DNA of 64,000 nt, taken from the NCBI RefSeq assembly GCF_004331675.1, contig NZ_SJSN01000001.1, forward strand, positions 62,001-126,000, given 5' to 3'. Source of the DNA: Pedobacter frigidisoli. GTDB lineage: Bacteria > Bacteroidota > Bacteroidia > Sphingobacteriales > Sphingobacteriaceae. Position 1 is the stretch's first letter. Every line of letters begins with the position of its first letter. A program made the translations under genes and the position numbers. The notes under the pieces are model-generated. The model did not search any database. It was not told the DNA's origin and saw only the letters and a program-made list of their open reading frames with translations. Shown piece by piece: positions 55,550 to 64,000 of this stretch.

Positions 55550-56422
55550 ATGGAAAATATAGCAGAGATAAGTGCTTTAGTTAAATTGTTGGATGATCCG
55601 GATGAGGAAGTTTACCAGCATGTGGAGAAAAAACTGCTTGAATATGGCGGTGAGGTTGTTCACTATTTGGAAAATGCCTGGGAGCAATCTTTCGATGGCT
55701 TGTTGCAGGAACGTATAGAAAACATCGTTCATCAAATTCAGTTTAAAACCGTTAAGGAAGACTTGAATCTGTGGTATTTAAGTGGTGCTTTCGATTTGAT
55801 GCAAGGTGCAATGATCATCAATCGTTACCAATATCCTGATCTTGATGAACAAAAAATCATTAATCAGCTAGAGGAAATAAAACGAGATATTTGGCTGGGA
55901 CTACAATATGAAATGAGTTCGGTGGAGAAAGTTAAACTCATTAACCACGTTTTATATCAACAATATGGTTTCGGTGGAAATACAAAAAACCACCACGATC
56001 CTCAAAATTCTTATTTAAACCAAGTACTCGAAAGCAAAAAAGGCAACCAGATTTCTTTGGCGATTATCTATTCCACACTTGCCCAAAAACTAGATTTACC
56101 CATTTATGGCATTAACCTTCCGCAGCATTTTATTTTAGGTTTTATTGATGAAAGCAAACAGGAAGGAACCGAATATGGTGTGCTTTTCTACATCAATGCT
56201 TTTAATCGTGGCAACATTTTCGGCAAACATGATGTCGATCAATTTTTACGCCAGCTGAATTTAGAATCACTGCCTGAATATTACAGGCCATGCAGCAATA
56301 CCGATATCATTCGCAGGGTGATTAGAAACCTGATTTCTGCTTATGAAAATGCTGGTGCCACAGAAAAAGTTGCGGAATTAAATGAGCTGCAAAATATTTT
56401 GATTGATGGTTCTGCCGAATAA
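55550..56422 (+). CDS. SirB1-like transglutaminase-fold protein
   Basis: The 290-residue protein matches the SirB1/transglutaminase-like family: NSYLNQVLESKKGNQISLAIIY and YGINLPQHFILGF are the family hallmarks. The catalytic cysteine of true transglutaminases is absent at the usual place (GNQISL), as in most SirB1 proteins. The first 60 residues are a helical extension with HEAT-like character. It is followed 4 bp later by a strong terminator. Confidence 0.88.
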   Translation: MENIAEISALVKLLDDPDEEVYQHVEKKLLEYGGEVVHYLENAWEQSFDGLLQERIENIVHQIQFKTVKEDLNLWYLSGAFDLMQGAMIINRYQYPDLDEQKIINQLEEIKRDIWLGLQYEMSSVEKVKLINHVLYQQYGFGGNTKNHHDPQNSYLNQVLESKKGNQISLAIIYSTLAQKLDLPIYGINLPQHFILGFIDESKQEGTEYGVLFYINAFNRGNIFGKHDVDQFLRQLNLESLPEYYRPCSNTDIIRRVIRNLISAYENAGATEKVAELNELQNILIDGSAE

Positions 56423-56425
56423 AAA

Positions 56426-56448
56426 AAGCCGCAACGAATGTGCGGCTT
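56426..56448. terminator. Rho-independent terminator
   Basis: The stem AAGCCGCA with TGCGGCTT has a 7-base loop and A/T-rich flanks on both sides. It sits right after the SirB1-like stop and also faces the convergent lipoprotein gene, so it can serve both strands. Confidence 0.9.
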
Positions 56449-56471
56449 AAATAAAAAATATGTTTAAATAA

Positions 56472-57281
56472 TTATTTGCAACTATACGTGAAATTATATT
56501 TCGAGTTGTAAGTGTAGTTACCAACTAAAGAACTATTTTTGAAATCTTTATATGCCTCTACAAGGGTTGCTGAAGTAACTTTGCTATCTACATCTTTAAC
56601 ATAAGTATATGTAATAATGCCTTCTGTCTTGTATGAAGCACCGCCACTAGTGTAATTTGTTGTAGAAGTAACCTTACTGATATTGTTTTTAGATGATTTA
56701 CCTAAAAACTCTACTGGAATAAAATCATTAATTACTTGGTTTATTATTAGATTTATACGGAATAGATTTGTACTAGATAAATCTGAATTATACTCAAAAA
56801 TATAGGTATCTGTATAAGAGCCATTAGTCATTGTAATGTTGGTTAAATTATTATTAGTATAACTTAAAACGTAGGTATCTTTCAAGCCTCCATTATAGTA
56901 TTTAACCCCACTCAAATATCCATCAGCATTATAGGTATATTCATCATAAGCACTTCCCCCAACTTGAGTAGATTTTATTGCTCTTCCATTTAACAGAGTT
57001 ACTTCAACTTTCTCATTATCTGAATTTACCGAAGATATTTTATCTGCAGAATAAGTAAAGTTCAGTGCATATTTATCTTCGACTATTTTTGATATCTTAC
57101 CATTGGCATCGTAAGTTATGTTATCTGTCTCCTCTAATTTATTATCATCATAATATTCAATTTTTGTTACTTTACAATCTGGTGCAACAATAATAGGATC
57201 TTCTGTTTGATCTTTTTTACAACTCACAATACTGAAAGCAGCCACTGCTGCAACCATCAAAAATTTTAAATGTTTGTTCAT
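56472..57281 (-). CDS. Lipoprotein with YD-type repeats, unknown
   Basis: The 269-residue protein has a lipobox (FSIVSCKKD) and repeated tyrosine-rich strands of the type ITYDANGKISKI, YTYNADGYLSGVKYY and FEYNSDL, similar to RHS/YD-like or DUF4595 lipoproteins. It should be anchored in the outer membrane. No enzyme motif is seen. It stands alone between two terminators. Confidence 0.8.
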   Translation of the reverse strand: MNKHLKFLMVAAVAAFSIVSCKKDQTEDPIIVAPDCKVTKIEYYDDNKLEETDNITYDANGKISKIVEDKYALNFTYSADKISSVNSDNEKVEVTLLNGRAIKSTQVGGSAYDEYTYNADGYLSGVKYYNGGLKDTYVLSYTNNNLTNITMTNGSYTDTYIFEYNSDLSSTNLFRINLIINQVINDFIPVEFLGKSSKNNISKVTSTTNYTSGGASYKTEGIITYTYVKDVDSKVTSATLVEAYKDFKNSSLVGNYTYNSKYNFTYSCK

Positions 57282-57458
57282 ATTTATCTGTTTTCTCTAT
57301 ATCTAGAGAAACATGATGCCAAAATAAAAAATTTAACATAAACAGCTAATTATAAGTATTTTGAAAAATTAATCGATTGCGAAAGCATTTCTAAACTCAT
57401 AGATTTGTGAAATGATTTCCTCAAATGTGGGAAAGAAATCAACAGTGTCGAAATAAAA

Positions 57459-57482
57459 AAGCCACAACGAACGTTGCGGCTT
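57459..57482 (-). terminator. Terminator hairpin after the alpha/beta hydrolase gene
   Basis: AAGCCACAAC pairs with GTTGCGGCTT over a GAAC loop, with one mismatch and A/T tracts on both sides. It is about 50 bp beyond the hydrolase stop. The gap 57282-57528 holds no other supported feature. Confidence 0.75.
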
Positions 57483-57528
57483 AATATCTTAATTGAATGT
57501 TCAATCAGATTGGTGGACAAAATAAGTA

Positions 57529-58443
57529 TTAAAATTTCTCTTTCTTTAACCAAGTGGCTAACAAATTAAACCAATCCACATCTGATGTTTTATTGATTAA
57601 GCCGAAGCCATGTCCGCCGTTTTCGTAAAGATAAATATCGGTATCTACATGGTGTTTCTTCAAGGCCTCATTCATTAAAATACTATTCGCAACCAGAACG
57701 GTTTTATCATCTTTTGCATGAACTAGAAATGTTGGCGGGGTTTTCTTCGTTACGTTTTTGTTTGCCGAAAAATAATGTTTTAAGCTATCGGATGGATTTG
57801 GACCTAACAAATTTTTCATCGTTCCTGTATGAACCGATTCTTCAAAACTAATTACCGGATAAATTAAAGCTGAAAAATTAGGACGAAGATCTATTTTTTC
57901 TGGGTTAACAATTTTAAGATCGTTGTAATGTGTAATTAATGTCGAAGCAAAATGACCGCCAGCAGAAAAGCCCATAATTCCAATTTTATTGCTTTTTAAG
58001 CCATACTTTTTTGCGTTCTTTCTGATCAGGTAAATGGCTTGTTGAGCATCTTGTAGTAAGTCGTATGTTTTATCGACCATAATTTGGTCGCTTGGCAAAC
58101 GGTATTTCAACACAAAAGCAGTGATTCCAATGGCATTGAAGCGTTTGGCAACATCAGTTCCTTCATGACTAAAAGCCAATGCCGAATAACCACCACCCGG
58201 GCAAATAATTACAGCCGATCCATTTGCAATTTCCTTTGGCGCCTCGAAAACAGTTAACGTCGGGATTGAAACTTTTGTAACACTCAAGGTTCCATTGGTG
58301 CGAACTTCTGTGTTTTCTACATAAGTTGCTGGTGTTGGTTTTGCCCCAGGAATTTCACCTACATAAAGTGGAATAACTTCTTGTGCTTTAGAAAAGTTAA
58401 CACTCATAAAAACCAAGATAAATAATATTGCTGATTTTGCCAT
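57529..58443 (-). CDS. Secreted alpha/beta hydrolase (acetyl esterase-like)
   Basis: The 304-residue protein has a signal peptide ending FSKAQ. The fold landmarks are ICPGGGYSALAFSHEG (oxyanion region), the nucleophile elbow GFSAGG with Ser160, the acid in LVHAKDDKTV and the base in ENGGHGFG. These place it among acetyl esterase/lipase-type hydrolases that remove acyl groups from sugars. It is 10 bp from prfB, so it may share its transcript. The substrate is not determined. Confidence 0.9.
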   Translation of the reverse strand: MAKSAILFILVFMSVNFSKAQEVIPLYVGEIPGAKPTPATYVENTEVRTNGTLSVTKVSIPTLTVFEAPKEIANGSAVIICPGGGYSALAFSHEGTDVAKRFNAIGITAFVLKYRLPSDQIMVDKTYDLLQDAQQAIYLIRKNAKKYGLKSNKIGIMGFSAGGHFASTLITHYNDLKIVNPEKIDLRPNFSALIYPVISFEESVHTGTMKNLLGPNPSDSLKHYFSANKNVTKKTPPTFLVHAKDDKTVLVANSILMNEALKKHHVDTDIYLYENGGHGFGLINKTSDVDWFNLLATWLKKEKF

Positions 58444-58453
58444 TTGTATTCGT

Positions 58454-59528
58454 TTAAAACTCCATTAAATATGCTTTCAAAAAATCGTTTATATCGCCAT
58501 TTAAAACGGCATCGGGGTTAGATGTTTGATAATTAGTACGGTGATCTTTCACCCGCCTATCATCCAAAACATAACTCCTAATTTGGGAGCCCCATTCTAT
58601 TTTCTTTTTAGAACCCTCTACCAAAGCTGTTGCTTCATTGCGTTTGCGTTCCTCAATTTCGTAAAGTTGCGATTTTAATAACCGAATGGCATTTTCCTTA
58701 TTCTGTAATTGAGATCTCGATTCCTGATTTTTAATAATAATGCCTGATGGTTTGTGGTACAAGCGAACCGCTGTTTCCACCTTGTTTACATTTTGTCCAC
58801 CGGCGCCACCAGCCCTAAAAGTTTCAAACTCAATATCTGCAGGGTTAATATCAATCTGAATCGTATCATCTACCAAAGGATAAACATACACCGATGCAAA
58901 TGAAGTGTGCCTGCGAGCGTTCGAATCGAAAGGAGAAATACGCACCAAACGATGTACGCCATTTTCGCCCTTTAAAAACCCATAAGAAAAGTCACCATCA
59001 AATTGTAGCGTAACCGATTTTATGCCGGCAATTTCACCCTCTTGACTATCCTGCTCTGTAATTTTATATCCGTTTTTTTCACCCCACATCATGTACATGC
59101 GCATCAGCATATAAGCCCAGTCGCAACTTTCGGTACCACCGGCTCCTGCGGTAATTTGCAATACCGCAGAAAGTTGATCTTCCTTACTGCGGAGCATATT
59201 TTTAAGTTCCAATTCTTCAACAGCGGTTTTGCTGATCAAAAATTGATCTTGCAATTCTGCTTCCGAAGCATCGCCAGATTGGAAGAACTCAAACATTACC
59301 GCAGCGTCTTCCACAGCGTTATTGGTTTGCGCAAAACCATCAGTCCATTTTTTCTTCGAACCTATTTCGGCAAGTATTTTTTCTGCTTTTTTTGGATCGT
59401 CCCAGAAATCGGGCGCCATGGTTAATTTTTCCTCTTCGCGGATGGCGTAAAGTAGCTCATCGACGTCAAAGATGCCTCCTCAGAGACGTTATTCTGTCTC
59501 TTAAATCCTGAATCTGTTCTTTGGTCAT
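58454..59528 (-). CDS. prfB: Peptide chain release factor 2, expressed by programmed +1 frameshift
   Basis: The gene starts at ATG 59528 with a 20-codon leader frame ([20 protein letters not shown]) that meets TGA at 59468-59466. A +1 shift at CTTTGAC continues as [15 protein letters not shown] into the frame that contains ATG 59419. The total is about 357 residues, the normal length. The stop-codon recognition motif SPF ([12 protein letters not shown]) and the catalytic GGQ ([14 protein letters not shown]) are present. RF2 terminates at UGA and UAA, and its own UGA makes the shift autoregulatory. Calling the start at 59419 would lose 36 residues. Confidence 0.96.
59464..59480 (-). promoter_or_regulatory. 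prfB frameshift site with internal Shine-Dalgarno
   Basis: On the coding strand AGGAGG (59480-59475) is followed by CAT and then CTTTGAC (59471-59465). The spacing of three bases is the same as in the E. coli site. The Shine-Dalgarno-like element promotes slippage at CTT when UGA is decoded slowly. Confidence 0.95.
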
Positions 59529-59814
59529 AATGGCAAATATAACAATGATTATAAATTAACCTGTAGGATATAAATAAAGATGGAAATAATTTCACACAAA
59601 AGCTCCAATACTAAACAGCTATTTTCCAATCAAAAAATCGATTTAGTAGATGTTAAAACTGTGTTAAATTTCAAAAAACATTGGGCAGTAACTAAATTTT
59701 TAGTAATTTCATTTCACTAATCAGATTATTGGTAACCAAATATACTTTAGGGAGTTGTGCGCTGTATTTTTCCTTTTTCTGATGACTAAATTTACCTAAT
59801 CATCTTATTCACCA

Positions 59815-61071
59815 ATGCTCAGAAAAACACCCTCTTCTATTTTTGTTTGCTTATTATTTGCTTTCAACCTTCAAGCCCAAACCAGTAAAGTAGATAGTTC
59901 CGAAATGGTAACGCTACGTATCGATCCTGATGCTGCCCGTGGTGCCGCCGTTTCGCAAATTTTCGACGAAGTGAAATTCATTCCATTAGAAACCACTAAG
60001 GAAAGTTTGTTTGGATCTATTAATCAACTTCGAACAACTAAAGATTGTTATGTAATTTATGACTACGATACCAAATCGGTTCTCATTTTTAATAGAGATG
60101 GCAAGTACAGGGCAAAAGTGAATAGTACAAAGGTTGTTGCCGATGCAGATGAAAAAGACAAGCAGGTTTTTTATGGCTTCAACCTAATCAAAAACAAGGA
60201 TGAATCCTTAATTAGAATATCTTCTGGAAAAAACTATTTCTTTTTTGACTTGGATGGAAAATTAGTTAAAAAGGTAGCGGTAGGCAAAAGAAATACACTA
60301 GACAGATATATAAAATTTGCAGACAGCTTAACCACTATTGCACCGTATTATGTTTACAAGAATGGTAAGGATAGCACCAACTATGAAGTTGCGATCTTGA
60401 ACGACAAAAAAGAAGTTGGACTTTACTTCCCTTTCGAGTCTGATCGTTTTGATAAAGATCAATACATGGGTGGAGGAAATCCTGTAACCGATTATGGAAC
60501 AGATAATGAATTGTTTTACATTAGATATTACGAGTATAACCTTTATAAAATTAAGCCCAAATCAGTTTCTTTAGCTTATCATATTATTTTCCCCGCAAGT
60601 ATTTCTATTCCGCAAAATTTTATGGATATGACAGAATACAAGAAAAAGCGGGTGGAATATTTCGAGAAAAACCCAAATCAAATCTACGGCATCAGCAATC
60701 CGTACTTAATTGGCAACAATATTTATTTTAAAACGAATACTTTGGGTTGGAGTCAAGACAAAAAAAATGCTTTAGTCTATAACCTGAAAAATGGTGATTT
60801 AACATCCCTTAAAAACCTTGAGCCAGATACACTCTCTCAGTTTTTACCTGTAACAGATGGAGGTTCATTTTATGATTTTAGTAATCATGGTTTTCATTCT
60901 TATGAGGATGGCTATTTATATACCAGCTACTCTTCTCTCGCCATGTTTAGCTACAAAGATTTAAATGCCGGCAAGGAAAGAAAGTATGACCCGATATTAA
61001 CCAAGTTTTTTGAAACTCAAAACAAGAAAAGCAACCCAATTATCATTCAGTTAAAACCCAAAAAAAACTAA
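59815..61071 (+). CDS. Six-bladed beta-propeller secreted protein
   Basis: The 418-residue protein has a signal peptide (FVCLLFAFNLQAQ) and the family pattern EVKFIPLETTKESLFGSINQL, then VLIFNRDGKYRAKV and repeated blade strands, matching the 6-bladed propeller family PF17170. Such proteins are encoded beside TonB-dependent receptors in Bacteroidota. The next gene, 9 bp away, is one. The ligand is unknown. Confidence 0.83.
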   Translation: MLRKTPSSIFVCLLFAFNLQAQTSKVDSSEMVTLRIDPDAARGAAVSQIFDEVKFIPLETTKESLFGSINQLRTTKDCYVIYDYDTKSVLIFNRDGKYRAKVNSTKVVADADEKDKQVFYGFNLIKNKDESLIRISSGKNYFFFDLDGKLVKKVAVGKRNTLDRYIKFADSLTTIAPYYVYKNGKDSTNYEVAILNDKKEVGLYFPFESDRFDKDQYMGGGNPVTDYGTDNELFYIRYYEYNLYKIKPKSVSLAYHIIFPASISIPQNFMDMTEYKKKRVEYFEKNPNQIYGISNPYLIGNNIYFKTNTLGWSQDKKNALVYNLKNGDLTSLKNLEPDTLSQFLPVTDGGSFYDFSNHGFHSYEDGYLYTSYSSLAMFSYKDLNAGKERKYDPILTKFFETQNKKSNPIIIQLKPKKN

Positions 61072-61080
61072 AGCGCTCTC

Positions 61081-63915
61081 ATGCTCAATTTTCTTAAAAT
61101 AGTTCTTGCGTTAGCATTCGTAATAACTGTCAATACTGCTTCAGCGCAGCAAAGTAAACCCATATTACCTGGCGCTACAAAAGGAATCTTGCGAGATACT
61201 GCTCATAATTATGTTTTAAAATCAGCAACGGTTTCAGTTTATAAACTTGCAGATAGTAGCTTGGTTAGCTACCAAATAAGCAACAATTATGGAGAGTTTA
61301 GTTTTAAAAATCTTCCAGTTGGCGTATCGCTTCGATTAGATGTTAGCCATGTGGCTTATCAAACATTGAGGAAAAAATTTACCATCCCTAACGATAAAAA
61401 TTTTATCGATTTAGGCACCTTAATTATTAACCCAAAAGATAATACCCTTGATGAAGTTACAGTAACTATACCTCCTATTACGATGAATGGCGATACGCTA
61501 GAATTTAACGCCGCAGCATTTAAGCTGGATAGCAATGCCGTTGTTGAAGATTTGTTAAGAAAAATTCCCAATGTTACGCTTTGGGGCGATGGGCAAATAA
61601 CGGTGAATGGCCGAGTGGTGAAAAGTGTATTGGTAAACGGAAAACCTTTCTTTGGTGGCGATGCAAAAGTGGCTACACAAAATATTGCGAAGAATGCTTT
61701 AGAGAAAATTCAAGTTTATAATACTGTAAAGGATAAAAATAATCCGCTTGATTCTACCCTAACCGTAAACCTAAAACTGAAAAAGGGGAAGGAACTTGGT
61801 TATTTTGGTAAAGTTGGAGGTGGTTATGGAACTGATCATCGATATGAAGCCGATGCTAGTTTCAATGTTTTTTCGCCGAAAATGCAATTGGCAATTGTGG
61901 GAGCGAGTAATAATATTAACAAATCGCTTAACAACGTAAATACATTAATTAATAATAGCACATTTAAGGGCGTTGGAACAAATGTAGAATACCAACCAGA
62001 TTTTAGGGCTTCGGGGATTAACCAACCCAATGCCGGAGGCGTTAAATTTACCTATAATTTTGTAGAGAAACCCAGTTGGGAAAACAAGAATACCGTAACA
62101 TCTAGTTATTTTATTCAGAACACGAATAATGATTTTGTAAGTAATTCTGAAACCACAACATCGATCAACACAACTGATAAAATTTATGAGCAAAACACCA
62201 ATACAAGCTCAAATATAAATAATAACCAAAATTTTGATGCTAAATATGAATTGACGAAGAAAAATAAAGCTTTAACCATAAGCCATAATTTATCGAGAAA
62301 CAAGGGCGAGAATACAAATGAGACTTTCAGGAATGCGCTTAATACTCAAAATGTTCTCACCAGTACAAACAATACTTTTAATCAAAGTAGCTTCGACAAT
62401 TCGAGATTTAACTTTCAGGTCGATTTTAGGTTGTCGCAAAATTACATGAAACCAAAACGGATAAAAGGCGTAAATATATCTTATGCTATTACAGTAAATG
62501 ATAATGAGAACAATAGATCGAATTTAACTGACTTTACTTCTTTTACAAATGCGGCATCGAATAGAAGATTCGATAGGCGGTACGAAACCAAATACAATTC
62601 CGTTTATCAACAAATAAACCTAGAGTTACCAAACTTAAAATCCTTATTTTTTGGCAAAAGCGAGCTTGGAGGAATCGATTTTCAATTATCAAACTCGCTT
62701 AACCTAAATAATAGAAAAGATGATAACCAAGTACAGGATTTAAATACTATAGCCAATAGTTATTTAAACAATGCTTACCTCAGCAACCATGTTGAAACCA
62801 ATTTCATTGAAGAAACACCGGGATTAACTATTACTAAATCATTTTACAAAAGTCTATCGAACCGTTACAATAAAAACCTGACTTTAAATTTCGCACCGAA
62901 GCAGAAACTCATTCATCAGGAAAATAAATCTCAACGATCCTTTCAAAATATCACCAGAAATTATCAACGGTTTATGCCAGATGCATCCATCAATTATTCT
63001 GATAATCAATATGGGGAATATTACAAAAGTTATAGCGTAAACTTTAATACGAAAGTTAGACTTCCATCAATCGATCAGCTGGCACCGCTAACGGATAGTA
63101 CGAACTTATACTCCTTGCAAAGAGGAAATATAAACTTACGAGAAGCGGTGGATAGGGAGATTAGCCTGAGTATAAATCATTATGACCAGACCAATAAGAA
63201 TACGCTTAATTACAATTTGAGCATGACAGCTGGTTTTACCAATGATCAAATTGTTGATAGCACTTTTATTGATGACCAAAACCGAAGAACCAATTTTCTA
63301 ACGAACGCTGATGGAAATCGGTATTTGAATTTTTATGGAGATGCCCGTAAAGCTTTTAAATTCAAAACATCAGAGTTGCAGATCAACTTAAATTCGCAAA
63401 TAAGCAATACAAAAACACCGGGATATACCAATTCGCTTTTTGCTTTTTCCAAAAACTTTACCACCAATACTGGCCTTACTGTGAATTATACCTACAAAAG
63501 TTACTTAGCCCTCGCCATTGGCCAAACCTACGGCACTTATCGATCGAAACAAGAGGCGTTTAACACAGAATATAGTGGTGTAAATAAAGCGAGCACATTA
63601 AGTTCTAGCTATAACATTACAAAGAAATTTACACTGAATACAAACATCAGCTTTAACCAAAGTTCGTCATCCAACGCCGACGATATCAATTTTACCATTT
63701 GGAATGCTAGTGCAATTTACCGCTTTTTAAAAGGGAACAATGCTGAATTTAAGCTTTCTGCTTTGGATATACATCACCAGAATACTAGCATTATTAATTA
63801 TGGAAGTGGCAATAGCTTCACCGTGGGATCGAGAAATGTGCTCCAACAATATTTTATGGCCACTTTCTCCTATTACCCAAGGCAGTTTGGAAAGAAAGCT
63901 GCGGTGAAAAAATAA
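61081..63915 (+). CDS. TonB-dependent-type outer-membrane beta-barrel protein
   Basis: The 944-residue protein has a signal peptide ending ASAQQ, a carboxypeptidase-regulatory-like domain (about residues 35-115), a plug with VVEDLLRKIPNVTLWGDGQI and NGRVVKSVLVNGKPFFGGD, and an asparagine-rich barrel ending FMATFSYYPRQFG. It is in the OMP_b-brl_3/TonB receptor group and forms an operon with the propeller gene. The 85 bases after the stop hold nothing recognisable. Confidence 0.9.
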   Translation: MLNFLKIVLALAFVITVNTASAQQSKPILPGATKGILRDTAHNYVLKSATVSVYKLADSSLVSYQISNNYGEFSFKNLPVGVSLRLDVSHVAYQTLRKKFTIPNDKNFIDLGTLIINPKDNTLDEVTVTIPPITMNGDTLEFNAAAFKLDSNAVVEDLLRKIPNVTLWGDGQITVNGRVVKSVLVNGKPFFGGDAKVATQNIAKNALEKIQVYNTVKDKNNPLDSTLTVNLKLKKGKELGYFGKVGGGYGTDHRYEADASFNVFSPKMQLAIVGASNNINKSLNNVNTLINNSTFKGVGTNVEYQPDFRASGINQPNAGGVKFTYNFVEKPSWENKNTVTSSYFIQNTNNDFVSNSETTTSINTTDKIYEQNTNTSSNINNNQNFDAKYELTKKNKALTISHNLSRNKGENTNETFRNALNTQNVLTSTNNTFNQSSFDNSRFNFQVDFRLSQNYMKPKRIKGVNISYAITVNDNENNRSNLTDFTSFTNAASNRRFDRRYETKYNSVYQQINLELPNLKSLFFGKSELGGIDFQLSNSLNLNNRKDDNQVQDLNTIANSYLNNAYLSNHVETNFIEETPGLTITKSFYKSLSNRYNKNLTLNFAPKQKLIHQENKSQRSFQNITRNYQRFMPDASINYSDNQYGEYYKSYSVNFNTKVRLPSIDQLAPLTDSTNLYSLQRGNINLREAVDREISLSINHYDQTNKNTLNYNLSMTAGFTNDQIVDSTFIDDQNRRTNFLTNADGNRYLNFYGDARKAFKFKTSELQINLNSQISNTKTPGYTNSLFAFSKNFTTNTGLTVNYTYKSYLALAIGQTYGTYRSKQEAFNTEYSGVNKASTLSSSYNITKKFTLNTNISFNQSSSSNADDINFTIWNASAIYRFLKGNNAEFKLSALDIHHQNTSIINYGSGNSFTVGSRNVLQQYFMATFSYYPRQFGKKAAVKK

Positions 63916-64000
63916 ATTGACCGATCATTAAACCTTTGGCACTTTCCAACATCTATGTTACAAAAGCAATAGGGCCCTTTGCTATCACTAACCTTAATTA

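Noticed and set aside
57350..57553. 67-codon minus-strand frame
   Set aside because: It spans the terminator after the hydrolase gene and overlaps the hydrolase 3' end; the codon content looks random.
58454..59419. prfB starting at ATG 59419
   Set aside because: The upstream leader frame, the CTTTGAC slip site and the internal AGGAGG show that translation starts at 59528.
59529..59814. Possible RNA gene or riboswitch upstream of the propeller gene
   Set aside because: No cloverleaf, conserved aptamer or strong stem could be seen; it is an AT-rich promoter-type gap.

Overview
The window looks like a chromosomal segment of a low-GC Bacteroidota, most likely family Sphingobacteriaceae (Pedobacter-like). 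The evidence is a SusC/SusD locus controlled by an ECF sigma factor and a DUF4974-type FecR anti-sigma factor, an alternative complex III plus caa3 oxidase supercluster, several OMP_b-brl_3 receptors, M56/BlaI genes, and almost no Shine-Dalgarno sequences. Species cannot be fixed from the sequence alone.

Layout. (1) 1-7767, minus: a giant secreted Ig/He_PIG repeat adhesin that runs off the left edge, with two tandem 839-residue super-repeats. (2) 8002-10593, plus: a STAND-like NTPase divergent from it. (3) 10.8-13.4 kb, minus: OmpA lipoprotein, DUF2461, a small membrane protein, DUF983 and a small CAMC-type secreted protein. (4) 13.5-23.1 kb, minus: DUF4302 lipoprotein, zinc metallohydrolase lipoprotein, SusD, SusC, FecR and ECF sigma, a self-contained nutrient uptake and signalling locus. 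(5) 23.2-39.8 kb, minus: a respiratory supercluster in the order ActABCDEF, CoxB, CoxA, CtaA, CtaB, two subunit III genes, subunit IV, a cysteine-free SCO protein, a 13-copy heptamer array and DUF420. It moves electrons from menaquinol through alternative complex III to the oxygen-reducing oxidase and carries its own heme A synthesis and assembly genes.

(6) 40.1-42.5 kb: a deoxyhypusine-synthase-like enzyme and a BamA-type barrel. (7) 42.6-49.1 kb, minus: an operon of BlaI repressor, M56-amidase fusion, M56-OstA-like fusion and an outer-membrane receptor, probably sensing cell-wall or envelope damage. (8) 49.6-53.4 kb, minus: four small genes (DUF1801, a DUF4365 nuclease-like protein and two unknowns) separated by long hairpin spacers. 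The cassette ends are self-complementary, as in integron gene cassettes, but there is no integrase in the window. Copies of a dispersed non-coding repeat lie on both sides. (9) 54-59.5 kb: DUF1345, O-methyltransferase, SirB1-like protein, a lipoprotein, an alpha/beta hydrolase, and prfB with an intact programmed +1 frameshift site. (10) 59.8-63.9 kb, plus: a six-bladed propeller protein and a TonB-dependent-type outer-membrane protein in one operon.

The most unusual features are the integrase-less cassette array with a nuclease-like cargo gene, the paired M56 fusions under BlaI, the SCO homologue with no cysteines, and the heptamer array inside the oxidase cluster. No tRNA, rRNA, CRISPR array or insertion sequence was recognised.
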